Position numbers and translations under genes: made by a program
The notes under the pieces: generated by a model
What the model saw: only the letters and a program-made list of their open reading frames with translations
What the model was told of the DNA's origin: nothing
The model's database searches: none
Assembly: GCA_030684355.1 (NCBI GenBank)
Contig: JAUXTN010000015.1
Span: forward strand, 1 to 62,236
Length of the DNA stretch: 62,236 nt
Direction: 5' to 3'
DNA from: Pseudomonadota bacterium
Lineage (GTDB): Bacteria > Myxococcota_A > UBA796 > SXON01
Shown here: positions 28,194-36,496 of the stretch, piece after piece
Layout: the number at the start of each line of letters is the position of its first letter
Position numbering within the stretch: position 1 is the first letter of the stretch

Positions 28194-29315
28194 TCACTCC
28201 ACCCCCACATACCGATTCACAACCCCCGCCTGCCCCCCACTCAACACATCCTGCCGCAGGCACGACGCCGCCGAACCCCCCGTGCACACGGGGTAGGGGA
28301 ACATCAGGTTGGCCCCCAGGCTCCCCTCGCACGCGCCCATGCCCGTGCAATCCGAGGTGTCCTCGAGAGCGTCCCAGTACTCCCAGCCGTCCTCGACGGG
28401 GTGGAAGAGCCCGACGAAGTGGCCCACCTCGTGCGCCATCGTCTCGCCGAAGAGCAGGATGTCCGCCTCCTGGAACTCCGCGTCGGAGCCGGCGTTCGCG
28501 AGCCAGGAGACGAACACCGCCGCGTGGTCGGCGGACGCGTAGGGGCCGGGGATGCCGCCCGCCTCGCCGTAAAGCCAGCGGTCGGCCGCGATGCGCTCGC
28601 CGACGACCATCAGCAGGGTGCGCTGGTCCTGGGAGTCGTGGAAGGCGGAGATCTCCGGGAGCCCCTCGTAGGTGTCGGGCAGCTCGGCATCGACCGCGAT
28701 GTCGCTGTACTCGGGCTCGAGCGTCACCCCGACGGCAGCGTAGAGCTCGACCCAGTAGTCCACCGCGGCCTCGACGGACGCGACCACGTCGGGCTCGTCG
28801 CGCACGCCCTCGGCGTAGGCGACGACAACCCGCAGGGCCCCGCGCGCGGCGTTCGGCTCCGCGCGGGTGAGCACCTCGACCTGCACGTTCTCGCGGCCGG
28901 CGTAGTACCCCTGGGCGTCGAGCGTGGAGATGATCACCTCGTACGAACCCACCTCCAGGGGGCCGTCCTCCTCGCGGACGGGCCAGTTCAGCGTGGTCGC
29001 GAACTCCGTCGGGAAGAAGCTCTCGGTCAACGAGAACGAGGAGTCGTACCAGTCCTCCCAGTCGAGGATGGCGCTGCCGTCCGGGCCGTTGAGGTACTCG
29101 GTCGAGAGCATGCCGCGCTCCCGCGTCACGACGACCTGGAAGATGCCCCCGTCCTCGGTCACCTCGACGGGGATGGACAGGTAGCCGTCCCGGTCCGAGG
29201 TCGCGTCGTACACGGTGGAGCTCACGATGTCCGCCGTGACGCCCGGCTTCTTGGGATCGTCCACCCCGTCGTCGTCGTCGTCGTGGGCGCACGCGCAGAG
29301 CCAGAGCAAAATCAT
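28194..29315 (-). CDS. Pappalysin-like zinc metalloprotease, lipoprotein
   Basis: A 373-residue protein. A short signal ends at LWLCAC, a plausible lipobox, followed by an acidic linker. Residues about 20-145 form a beta domain. The catalytic domain has the metzincin zinc site HEVGHFVGLFH (three His plus catalytic Glu) and a Met-turn region NLMFP, with the CTGMGACEG pattern typical of M43/pappalysin-like enzymes. It likely cleaves extracellular or surface proteins. Its ATG overlaps the stop of the beta-helix gene by 4 bp (29312-29315), so they form one operon. Confidence 0.82.
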   Translation of the reverse strand: MILLWLCACAHDDDDDGVDDPKKPGVTADIVSSTVYDATSDRDGYLSIPVEVTEDGGIFQVVVTRERGMLSTEYLNGPDGSAILDWEDWYDSSFSLTESFFPTEFATTLNWPVREEDGPLEVGSYEVIISTLDAQGYYAGRENVQVEVLTRAEPNAARGALRVVVAYAEGVRDEPDVVASVEAAVDYWVELYAAVGVTLEPEYSDIAVDAELPDTYEGLPEISAFHDSQDQRTLLMVVGERIAADRWLYGEAGGIPGPYASADHAAVFVSWLANAGSDAEFQEADILLFGETMAHEVGHFVGLFHPVEDGWEYWDALEDTSDCTGMGACEGSLGANLMFPYPVCTGGSAASCLRQDVLSGGQAGVVNRYVGVE

Positions 29316-29977
29316 GGGAGGATCTCCACCTGGGCCGGTAGGGCCGGGTCATTCTTCACACCGCCACGGACGCGACCGCCCTTCACCGACACGGTCGGGG
29401 CCCGGGTCGTCGTGCCCCGGGCGTCGAGCGCGCCGTCCACCGCCACGCCGTCGAGCGCCACCTGCGCCCCCTCGCGCGCGGCGACGTCGCCGCCGAGGTG
29501 CCCACCGCTCACGGTCAGCTCCGCCACGCCGGTCACGAACAGGTCGCTCCCGACCGCCGCCCGGTTGTCCCGGAACGTGCTGGCCTCCACCCGCAACGTG
29601 CCCCGGCTCGCGTAGGCGCCGCCGCCCCCGCCACCGGTGCCGCCGCCGCGGGCCTTGGCGCGGTTGCCCTCCACGGTGCAGCCCACGAGCACGATCTCGG
29701 AGTAGCCGGTCAACGACACCCCGCCGCCGGCCTCGCCGCTACCGCCGCGCAAGGTGAGGGCCTCGATGCGCACGACCAGGTCGTCGTCCGACACCGCGAC
29801 GACGCTGCCGCCCCCCTTCGCGTCGAGCACCGCGCCGGCCTCGCCGCGCAGGGTCACGCTCGCGCTCACGACCAGGGGCCCGGCATGGACGCCCGGCCCC
29901 AGGCACACGACCCCACCGGCCGCCAACGCCTCGGCCAGCGGCTGGCCCGCCTCGATGCGCGCCGTACAGTCCGCCAT
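29312..29977 (-). CDS. Right-handed beta-helix repeat protein
   Basis: 221 residues from ATG 29977, chosen because GGAGG lies 5 bases upstream; a GTG at 30001 is an alternative. It has successive short beta-rungs (LTLRGGSGEAGGGVSLTGYS, VEGNRAKARGGG, VEASTFRDNRAAVGSD) typical of the parallel beta-helix/pectate-lyase-like fold with GxGGG inserts. No signal peptide is seen. It is the middle gene of the operon 31522-28194, next to two proteases. Function unknown. Confidence 0.7.
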   Translation of the reverse strand: MADCTARIEAGQPLAEALAAGGVVCLGPGVHAGPLVVSASVTLRGEAGAVLDAKGGGSVVAVSDDDLVVRIEALTLRGGSGEAGGGVSLTGYSEIVLVGCTVEGNRAKARGGGTGGGGGGAYASRGTLRVEASTFRDNRAAVGSDLFVTGVAELTVSGGHLGGDVAAREGAQVALDGVAVDGALDARGTTTRAPTVSVKGGRVRGGVKNDPALPAQVEILP

Positions 29978-30004
29978 CGGCGCCTCCACTGGAAGATCCA
30001 CCGC

Positions 30005-31522
30005 TTAGCTCTGCGTCTTCGCGGAGGGCGGGGTGTTGGTCGTCAGGCTGTCGAAGTAGGTGAGGAACTCGCCGGGCGTGATGGGCTTCGGCTGGTAGGT
30101 GCCCCACGGGTTGTAGAACTGGAGCTCCTTCCCGCCGACCACGGCTTCGAACGCGTACGCGTGGTTCCCGATGATCGTCTTGTCCGCGTTGAGGACGCCC
30201 TCGTAGTCGAACGCCACCTCGAGGTCCCCCGCTGCCGCCGGGCCCTTGCCCTTCGCGAACGCGAGCTCGATCTGGTCCTTCGCATCGCCCTTGTAGTTGA
30301 CGATGCCGCTCCGGAGCCCCGTCCCCGAGAGCTTCCCGGTCTTGTCGCCGTGGCTGCCGCTGTCGTAGAGGTCCCCGGCCTTGCCCGCGGCGTCGCTGAT
30401 CTCGACGGAGCCGGGGTGGATCTCGTTCCACCGGTGGGTGTGGGTGAGCGAGCCGGTGAAGGGCCCGTCCCCCGTGCCGCGGAAGGGCTTCTGCACCGCC
30501 GACTTCTCCGCGTCCCGCACGCCCGCGTAGATCGCCTTCCCGTCCTTCTGCGCCTGCGTGAAGAAGGGGATGACCTCGTCGGCCTTCATGCTGGACGGCC
30601 GCTTGTCCTGCGAGCGCACGCCCGTGATCTCGGCCATCGCCTGCTCGCCGGTGCCGCCCTCGCCGATCACGTCGTAGCCACCCTTCCACTTGGCGTAGGC
30701 CTTCTCGATGATGGCGGACCACATCACGCCGTTCTCGTCGCCCGCGTAGGTGGGGTCCTTGCGGTTCGCCTTCTCGGTCGGAAGGTAGCCGTCGACCTCG
30801 ATGTAGACCGGCTTCGCGGCGCCCCGGCCCTGCTCCTCGTAGAAGCGGACGGTGTAGGTGCCCTTGCCCTTGTCGTACTTGACCATGTCCTTGATGGCGC
30901 CCGGCGACGCGTTGGCCACCGCCGCCATCGACGCGATGAGGAAGCAGTTGCCCGCGGCGCCCTGGGCGGTGTCCTTGCCCTTCGGGTTCACCGGCGAGTG
31001 GTCGCCCTCGACCTTGCTGTAGACGTAGTCGTCGGCCAGCTTCGCGTCGTCCTCGTCGCGGGTCAGCGCGGGCTGGTCGGAGAACACGGCGCCGTCCACC
31101 CAGCCCTCGACGTTCTTCTCGCCGTCGCGCACCTTCACCTTGATCCGGCTGCCGGTGACCGAGACGATCTCCGCCGCGGACCCGTCCGCCACCTCGGCGG
31201 CCGCGCGCCCGTTGCCGTCGGCGCTGCGGGTGAGCTTCACCGTGGCGCCCGTGCCGATGAGCGCGCCGGTCTGGCCCTTCGAGAGCTTCGCGGGGCGGAG
31301 GGGCTGCTGGGCGCCGGCCTCCTGGAGCTCCGCGCCGTCGGGGAAGGTCTGGGGGGCGGTCTCCGCCTGGGGCGCCTCGCTCACGGCGGGCGCCGACGCG
31401 GCGCTGCGTTCCTGCACGGCCGCGTTGCCGAGACGTGACTGGCGGTCCGACCGGGCGGCGCCGGAGGTGTCCCCGCCGCCCTTCCGGCTGCGCACCGGGG
31501 CTTGGAGCTGTCGCTGGAGCAT
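30005..31522 (-). CDS. Calpain-family cysteine protease with SH3-like domain
   Basis: 505 residues from ATG 31522 (GGGAGG close upstream; ATG 31540 possible). The N-terminus (MLQRQL...SRLGNAAVQ) is basic and disordered and resembles leaders of proteins found with contractile injection systems; that link is inference. Residues about 75-150 form an SH3-like domain (GATVKLTRS...VEGWVDGAVF). The calpain C2 core has Cys in QGAAGNCFLIASMAAVA, His in IIGNHAYAFEAV and Asn in FYNPWGTY, so the triad is complete. No signal peptide. First gene of a three-gene operon; a cytoplasmically stored effector protease is one reading. Confidence 0.8.
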   Translation of the reverse strand: MLQRQLQAPVRSRKGGGDTSGAARSDRQSRLGNAAVQERSAASAPAVSEAPQAETAPQTFPDGAELQEAGAQQPLRPAKLSKGQTGALIGTGATVKLTRSADGNGRAAAEVADGSAAEIVSVTGSRIKVKVRDGEKNVEGWVDGAVFSDQPALTRDEDDAKLADDYVYSKVEGDHSPVNPKGKDTAQGAAGNCFLIASMAAVANASPGAIKDMVKYDKGKGTYTVRFYEEQGRGAAKPVYIEVDGYLPTEKANRKDPTYAGDENGVMWSAIIEKAYAKWKGGYDVIGEGGTGEQAMAEITGVRSQDKRPSSMKADEVIPFFTQAQKDGKAIYAGVRDAEKSAVQKPFRGTGDGPFTGSLTHTHRWNEIHPGSVEISDAAGKAGDLYDSGSHGDKTGKLSGTGLRSGIVNYKGDAKDQIELAFAKGKGPAAAGDLEVAFDYEGVLNADKTIIGNHAYAFEAVVGGKELQFYNPWGTYQPKPITPGEFLTYFDSLTTNTPPSAKTQS

Positions 31523-31698
31523 GGAGCCTCCCGCCGCCATGGTAGCGGACGTGGTTGCCCGTTGCCAGCGAGTGCCCCGCGTTGGACCGGCCGGACCTTC
31601 ACCAGCATGGCGCGGGAATCGGCGCGCCCACACTGTCCTCGCGCTGACAGCAGGGGCGGCCGGTTCGTGATGGACGATTTTCTGCGATACTCTTGAAG

Positions 31699-31727
31699 AA
31701 GAGCACGCTGCGGTCGAGAGTGCTCTT
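31699..31727. promoter_or_regulatory. 8-bp inverted repeat overlapping a TTGACA box
   Basis: AAGAGCAC (31699-31706) and GTGCTCTT (31720-31727) are perfect inverted copies with a 13-base spacer. TTGACA at 31726-31731 on the plus strand could be a -35 box for the carboxypeptidase gene, but no clear -10 box is seen. The site lies in the 223-bp gap between divergent genes and could be an operator. Confidence 0.4.
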
Positions 31728-31784
31728 GACACGGCAAGACTGGCTGTGTTCTCCTGTTCGAACCCCCTCGACTCCTGGCTCCCC

Positions 31785-32855
31785 GTGAAGCTCCTCCTGC
31801 GCCTCGCCTCCACCGCCATCGTCGCCGCCGGCGCCGTGCTCACGATCCACGTGGCCACCCCGGTGCTCTACGCGTCGGTACCGGCGCCGCGTTCGGTGGT
31901 CGCTGCCGCCGCGCTCGGCTCCATCGGGGATCTTCACGCGCCCGACCTCGCCGCGGACTCGGCCCCGATCGTCGCGCCCATCGCCGCGGCGCTCCCGACC
32001 GGCCCCTACGACTCCACGCCCACCTGGCACCGCCCCACGTGGTTCCCGGCGGTCACCGACGTCGACGCCGTGGGCCAGATGGACGGTCCCGCCATCGGCG
32101 GCAAGGGCCCCTCCCTGCGTTCGCGCTCGGTGTTCGTGTACGACCTCGACGCCGGGCAGGCCCTCATCGACAAGAACGCCGACGTGGTCCGCCCCGTCGC
32201 GTCCCTCACCAAGATGGTGTCGTCGCTGGCGCTCATGTCCACCGAGCCCGACCTCGACACCGAGCTCTGCGTCACCGCGGCGCAGTACCCGACGCGCTCC
32301 GGCGCGCGCAGCCGCCTCTCCACGGGGGACTGCCTCGGCGGGTGGGACGTGCTGGGGGCCGCCCTCGTCGCGTCCGACAACCGCGCGGCCTACGCGCTCG
32401 CCGGCATCTCCGGCCTCGACATGGACGACTTCGTCGCCCGCATGAACGCCGTGAGCGCGGACCTCGGCATGGAGCACTCCTCCTGGTCCGACCCCTCCGG
32501 CCTCGAGGACGACAACCTCTCGACCGCCCGCGACATCGCGCGTGCCACGGTGGCCGTCGCCGCGCACCCGGTGCTCAACACCGTCTCGACCGCCCCGTTC
32601 TGGGACCTCCACCGTTCCAACAAGAACGCCCCGCGGCGCCTGTTCACGACGGACCGGCTCTCGGGCCGCACGGACCTCGACGTGCTCGCCGCGAAGACCG
32701 GCTACACCGACACCGCGCGGTACTGCTTCAGCACGATGGTGCAGACGCAGGACGGCCGCCGGCTCGTCATCACGCTGCTCGGCGCGGACGGCAAGCTCTC
32801 CCGCTGGGCGGATGTGGACCGCATCCTGAACTGGGTGGAGTCCGGCGCGTCGTAG
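31785..32855 (+). CDS. D-alanyl-D-alanine carboxypeptidase (S11, PBP5/7-like)
   Basis: 356 residues from GTG 31785, which gives a clean signal peptide (KLLLRLASTAIVAAGAVLTIHVA); a GTG at 31746 would add 13 residues. All three penicillin-binding motifs are present: SxxK as SLTK, SxN as SDN (ASDNRAAYAL) and KTG (KTGYTDTARYC). This is the soluble core of periplasmic D,D-carboxypeptidase/endopeptidases. No C-terminal amphipathic anchor or SPOR domain is visible, so it is closer in size to PBP7. Confidence 0.9.
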   Translation: MKLLLRLASTAIVAAGAVLTIHVATPVLYASVPAPRSVVAAAALGSIGDLHAPDLAADSAPIVAPIAAALPTGPYDSTPTWHRPTWFPAVTDVDAVGQMDGPAIGGKGPSLRSRSVFVYDLDAGQALIDKNADVVRPVASLTKMVSSLALMSTEPDLDTELCVTAAQYPTRSGARSRLSTGDCLGGWDVLGAALVASDNRAAYALAGISGLDMDDFVARMNAVSADLGMEHSSWSDPSGLEDDNLSTARDIARATVAVAAHPVLNTVSTAPFWDLHRSNKNAPRRLFTTDRLSGRTDLDVLAAKTGYTDTARYCFSTMVQTQDGRRLVITLLGADGKLSRWADVDRILNWVESGAS

Positions 32856-33029
32856 GCCGATCGGGCGCCTCGGCTCGCTGCGCTCGCCGCCGGCCTCCTC
32901 CGGGGTCGCGGCAGAGCCGCTCCGCTGGCGCGTCCCGCCCGCCTGCCGGCGGTCGGGGGCGCCGAGCCGCGGCGTCGCTGACGCGCCGCCGCGCCCTCCG
33001 TCCGCCTGGCGCGGGGATAAGCGACAACG

Positions 33030-34361
33030 ATGCCCACCCCCGTCCACATCATCGCCGGCTTCCTCGGCGCCGGAAAGACCACCACCGTCCGCGCGTGGAT
33101 GGCCGCGCACCAGGGTGCCGAGCGCGCGGCGGTGATCGTCAACGACTTCGGCGAGGCCGGGATCGACGCCTCGCTCGTCACCGACGGCCTCCCGGGGGCC
33201 GTGCCCGTCATCAACATCCCGGGCGGCTGCGTCTGCTGCACCGCGCCGGCGGGCCTCGCCCGCGCCGTGTCGACCGTGCTCGACGAGGTGCGGCCCGACC
33301 GCCTCTTCATCGAGCCCTCCGGCCTCGCCCGCCCCCAGGACGTGGTGGACATGCTCACCCGCGGAGACCTGAAGGGGCGCGTGGTGCTCGGCCCCACCAT
33401 CGTCGTGGTCGACCCCTCGGCCGTCCTCGACATCGCCGGCGCCGCCGAGCTCCTCGCCACCCAGTTGGAGGCCGGGGACGTGCTCGTCCTCAACCGCGTC
33501 GACCTCGCGTCGCCCGAAGCGCTCGCCACGTTCCGCGCCCGCATCGCGACGTTGTGGCCCGGCCCCGCGCGCGTCATCGAGACCAGCTTCGGCGCGCTCC
33601 CCGACGACGCGCTGGAGTGGCCGGCGGGAGCGGGGCCCGCCGTTCGCTACGCCGCGGCGCGCGGCCCCGTCGAGTCCGCCTCCACCGAGGGCTTCCGCGC
33701 CCGTTCGTGGGTCTACCCACCCGACGTGCGCGTGAGCTGGGACAAGCTGCGCGATCTGCTCCAGGCCACCCCCGATCTCGCCCGCTTCAAGGGGCTCTTC
33801 TCTGGGGACGTTGGCTGGTTCCGCGTCGACATCGCCGGCGGGCAGCTCCACTTCGCGGGGACCGCGTGGCGGCGTGACAGCCGCGCGGACCTCATCGTCG
33901 GGCCCGCGGCCGACCTCGACGCCTTCGCCGCCGCGCTCGACGCGTGCATCCTCCCCGACGAGACCGCCCCGACGGGCCCCGGCGTCACCCTCGTGGATCT
34001 CGACGGCTTCGAGCTCCACGTCACCCGCGAGGCCCTCGCGGGGCTCGCCGGGCAGGTCCCCGACGTGGGCGCGCGCGTCCCCGGTCGGAGCGGGGTCGCC
34101 GTCCTGCTCCGCGAGGTGCTCGCGCTGGTGCCGGCCCCCGCCGGGGGGCGCTTCGTCGTCTCCGCGACCGACGGCATGACCACCGCGCCCGCGCCGTTGG
34201 CGGGCATCGGCGGCGCGCTCCTCGTCTACGCGCTCGACGGCGAGCCGCTCCCGGACACGCAGGGCGGGCCGTTCCGCCTCCTCGTGCCCCCGGGCGAGGC
34301 CGCGAACGGCTGCGCTGCGGTGAAGGGCGTCGCGCGGATCCGCGTGCTCCCCGGGGCGTGA
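33030..34361 (+). CDS. COG0523/CobW-type GTPase fused to a SUOX-like C-terminal domain
   Basis: A 443-residue metal-chaperone GTPase. Walker A GFLGAGKTT (10-18), the metal-binding GGCVCC (Cys67, 69, 70), FIEPSG and the base-recognition NRVD are intact, followed by a CobW C-terminal domain (about 225-305). The last ~135 residues (LVDLDGFELHVTREALAGL ... DGMTTAPAPL ... YALDGEPLPDTQGGPFRLLV) resemble the oxidoreductase molybdopterin-binding (sulfite-oxidase) fold without a clear catalytic Cys. That fold is inferred. The 174-bp gap before it is GC-rich with no gene. Confidence 0.82.
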   Translation: MPTPVHIIAGFLGAGKTTTVRAWMAAHQGAERAAVIVNDFGEAGIDASLVTDGLPGAVPVINIPGGCVCCTAPAGLARAVSTVLDEVRPDRLFIEPSGLARPQDVVDMLTRGDLKGRVVLGPTIVVVDPSAVLDIAGAAELLATQLEAGDVLVLNRVDLASPEALATFRARIATLWPGPARVIETSFGALPDDALEWPAGAGPAVRYAAARGPVESASTEGFRARSWVYPPDVRVSWDKLRDLLQATPDLARFKGLFSGDVGWFRVDIAGGQLHFAGTAWRRDSRADLIVGPAADLDAFAAALDACILPDETAPTGPGVTLVDLDGFELHVTREALAGLAGQVPDVGARVPGRSGVAVLLREVLALVPAPAGGRFVVSATDGMTTAPAPLAGIGGALLVYALDGEPLPDTQGGPFRLLVPPGEAANGCAAVKGVARIRVLPGA

Positions 34362-34383
34362 GCCGCCGGGGCGTGGTGCCAGT

Positions 34384-34411
34384 GATACATCCGTGAGCCG
34401 CCCGATGTATC
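34384..34411. terminator. Inverted repeat between convergent genes
   Basis: GATACATC (34384-34391) and GATGTATC (34404-34411) are perfect inverted copies with a 12-base loop, in the 65-bp gap between the GTPase and the FKBP gene, which converge. A two-way terminator or a protein site is possible; no U-tract is present. Confidence 0.35.
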
Positions 34412-34426
34412 GGCGCCCGCTGTCCG

Positions 34427-34900
34427 CTACTCGACGGCGAGGAGCTCGACGTCGAAGATGAGGGTCGCGCCGGCCGGGATGACGTGGCCCGCGCCGCGGT
34501 CGCCGTAGGCGAGGTCCGGCGGGATCTCGAACTGGCGCTTCTCGCCGACCTTCATCATCGCGACGCCCTCGTCCCAGCCGGGGATGACCTCGCCCCTGCC
34601 GACCGCGAAGCTGAACGGCCGGCCGCCGTCCAGGCTGGAGTCGAACTTGGTCCCGTCCTTCAGCCAGCCGGTGTAGTGCACCTGAACCGTCTGGCCGGCG
34701 GTGGGCGTGGCGCCGGTGCCCGGCTTGAGCACCCAGGACCGAAGCCCGGTGGGCGAGGTGACGGCCTCGAGGCCGGCCACGGGGGTCGGGGCGGTGTTGC
34801 CCGCGCGCTCGGCACCCGACGAGCCGGCGGAGGAGGCCGCTTTATCCGTGGTCGGCGTGGAGTTCGAGCAGGCGAGGGCGAGGAGGAGGGAAAGCAACAT
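34427..34900 (-). CDS. FKBP-type peptidyl-prolyl isomerase, lipoprotein
   Basis: 157 residues. ATG 34900 gives signal LLLALAC (lipobox Cys11), then a ~35-residue Ser/Ala/Thr linker. The FKBP domain has VQVHYTGWLKDGTKFDSS, FAVGRGEVIPGWDEG and PPDLAYGDRG..IPAGATLIFDVELL, with the active-site aromatic and Asp positions kept. It is an envelope-anchored proline isomerase that would assist folding of exported proteins. Confidence 0.93.
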   Translation of the reverse strand: MLLSLLLALACSNSTPTTDKAASSAGSSGAERAGNTAPTPVAGLEAVTSPTGLRSWVLKPGTGATPTAGQTVQVHYTGWLKDGTKFDSSLDGGRPFSFAVGRGEVIPGWDEGVAMMKVGEKRQFEIPPDLAYGDRGAGHVIPAGATLIFDVELLAVE

Positions 34901-34966
34901 GGCCGCCGGGTATCCGTGGCGCGCTCGCCTCGCCAGCAGGGTAGGATGCCCGGCCTGAGGTGCTGC

Positions 34967-36496
34967 ATGGGGCTCGAGCGGATGGATGTCCTCGGCTGGC
35001 GGAGCCCCGCGCTCGGCGTCTGGCTCGATCTCTCGGCCACCTCGCTGACCCCCGCGGAGCTCGCCGCGGCCGAAGCCGACTTCGTGGGCCCGTTCGCCGC
35101 GATGGACGCCCTGGAGGCCGGCGCCATCGCCAACCCCGACGAGGGGCGGCGGGTCGGCCACTACTGGCTCCGCGCGCCCGACCTCGCGCCGGACGGCCTC
35201 GGGGCCGTGATCGTGGCGGCGCGGGAGGCCGCGCGCGCCGTCGCGAAGGACGTGCACAGGTCCTCCGAGCTCCGCACGGTCCTCGTGCTCGGCATCGGCG
35301 GCTCCGCGCTGGGGCCCCAGTTCGTCGCGGACGCCCTCGCCGAGCCCGACGACCGCATGCGCGTCGTCTTCCTCGACAACACCGATCCCGACGGCTTCGC
35401 GCGCGTGCTCGGGCCGCTCGACCTCGACGAGACCCTGGTCGTGTGCATCTCGAAGAGCGGCGGCACGGCGGAGACCCGCAACGCGCTGCTCGAGACCCAG
35501 GCCGCGTACGCGCGCGCCGGCGTCGCCTTCGGCCCGCACGCCGTCGCGGTCACGGGGGAGGGGAGTGCGCTCTGGAACGTGGCGGAAGGGTGGCGCGCCC
35601 GCCTGCCGATGTGGGACTGGGTCGGCGGGCGCACGAGCCTCGCCAGCGCGGTCGGGCTCCTGCCGATGTTCCTCCAGGGCATCGACGGGGACGCCTTCCT
35701 CGCCGGCGCCGCCGCGATGGACGAGGCCACGCGCGCCCGCAAGGTCGCCCGCAACCCGGCTGCACAGCTCGCCCTCGCGTGGCACCACCTCGGCGAGGGG
35801 CGGGGCAAGCGCGACATGGTCGTGTTGCCCTATCGCGACCGGCTGCTCCTCCTCTCCCGCTACCTCCAGCAGCTCGTGATGGAGTCGATCGGCAAGGAGC
35901 GGGACCTCGCCGGGAAGGTCGTGCACCAGGGCCTCACCGTGTACGGCAACAAGGGCTCGACGGACCAGCACGCCTACGTCCAGCAGCTCCGGGACGGCCC
36001 GGACGACTACTTCGCCACGTTCGTCGGCATCCTGGACGACGGGTACCACGGCGGCGTCGAGGTCGAGCCTGGGCTGGACGCCGGGGACTACCTCCAGGGC
36101 TTCCTGCTCGGGACGCGGAAGGCGCTCGCCGAGGGCCAGCACCCCTCGCTCACGATCCTCCTCTCGCAGGTCGACGCCTTCCGGATCGGCGCGTTGGTCG
36201 CCCTCTACGAGCGTGCGGTGGGCCTCTACGCGCTCCGCATCGACGTGAACGCCTACCACCAGCCCGGCGTCGAGGCAGGCAAGAAGGCCGCTGCGGTCGT
36301 GCTCGCGCTGAAGCCGCGGCTCCTCGGCGCGCTGGACGACACGCCCGCCACCGTCGCGGAGATCGCCGCGCGCTCGGGCGTCACCGACCTCGAAGCCGCC
36401 TGGTACCTGCTCATGCGGCTCGGCGGCAACGGCGTCGTCCGGCACGTGCCGGGGGCCGGCCCGTCGACCGATCGCTTCGCCAACGGGCGCGATTGA
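34967..36496 (+). CDS. pgi: Glucose-6-phosphate isomerase
   Basis: A 509-residue cytoplasmic enzyme interconverting glucose-6-P and fructose-6-P. The SIS-fold phosphate site is VLGIGGSALGPQFV and CISKSGGTAETRNAL. Active-site region MWDWVGGRTSLASAVGL and VYGNKGSTDQHAYVQQL follow, and the catalytic Lys lies in YHQPGVEAGKK. ATG 34967 has GAGG 6 bases upstream; an ATG at 34946 also fits. A C-terminal extension (ATVAEIAARSGVTDLEAAWYLLMRL) looks like a winged helix, known from one bacterial Pgi branch. It overlaps the next gene by 4 bp. Confidence 0.92.
   Translation: MGLERMDVLGWRSPALGVWLDLSATSLTPAELAAAEADFVGPFAAMDALEAGAIANPDEGRRVGHYWLRAPDLAPDGLGAVIVAAREAARAVAKDVHRSSELRTVLVLGIGGSALGPQFVADALAEPDDRMRVVFLDNTDPDGFARVLGPLDLDETLVVCISKSGGTAETRNALLETQAAYARAGVAFGPHAVAVTGEGSALWNVAEGWRARLPMWDWVGGRTSLASAVGLLPMFLQGIDGDAFLAGAAAMDEATRARKVARNPAAQLALAWHHLGEGRGKRDMVVLPYRDRLLLLSRYLQQLVMESIGKERDLAGKVVHQGLTVYGNKGSTDQHAYVQQLRDGPDDYFATFVGILDDGYHGGVEVEPGLDAGDYLQGFLLGTRKALAEGQHPSLTILLSQVDAFRIGALVALYERAVGLYALRIDVNAYHQPGVEAGKKAAAVVLALKPRLLGALDDTPATVAEIAARSGVTDLEAAWYLLMRLGGNGVVRHVPGAGPSTDRFANGRD

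Noticed and set aside
32856..33029. GC-rich gap with partial inverted repeats before the COG0523 gene
   Set aside because: Matches are short (about 7 bp) and expected at this GC content.
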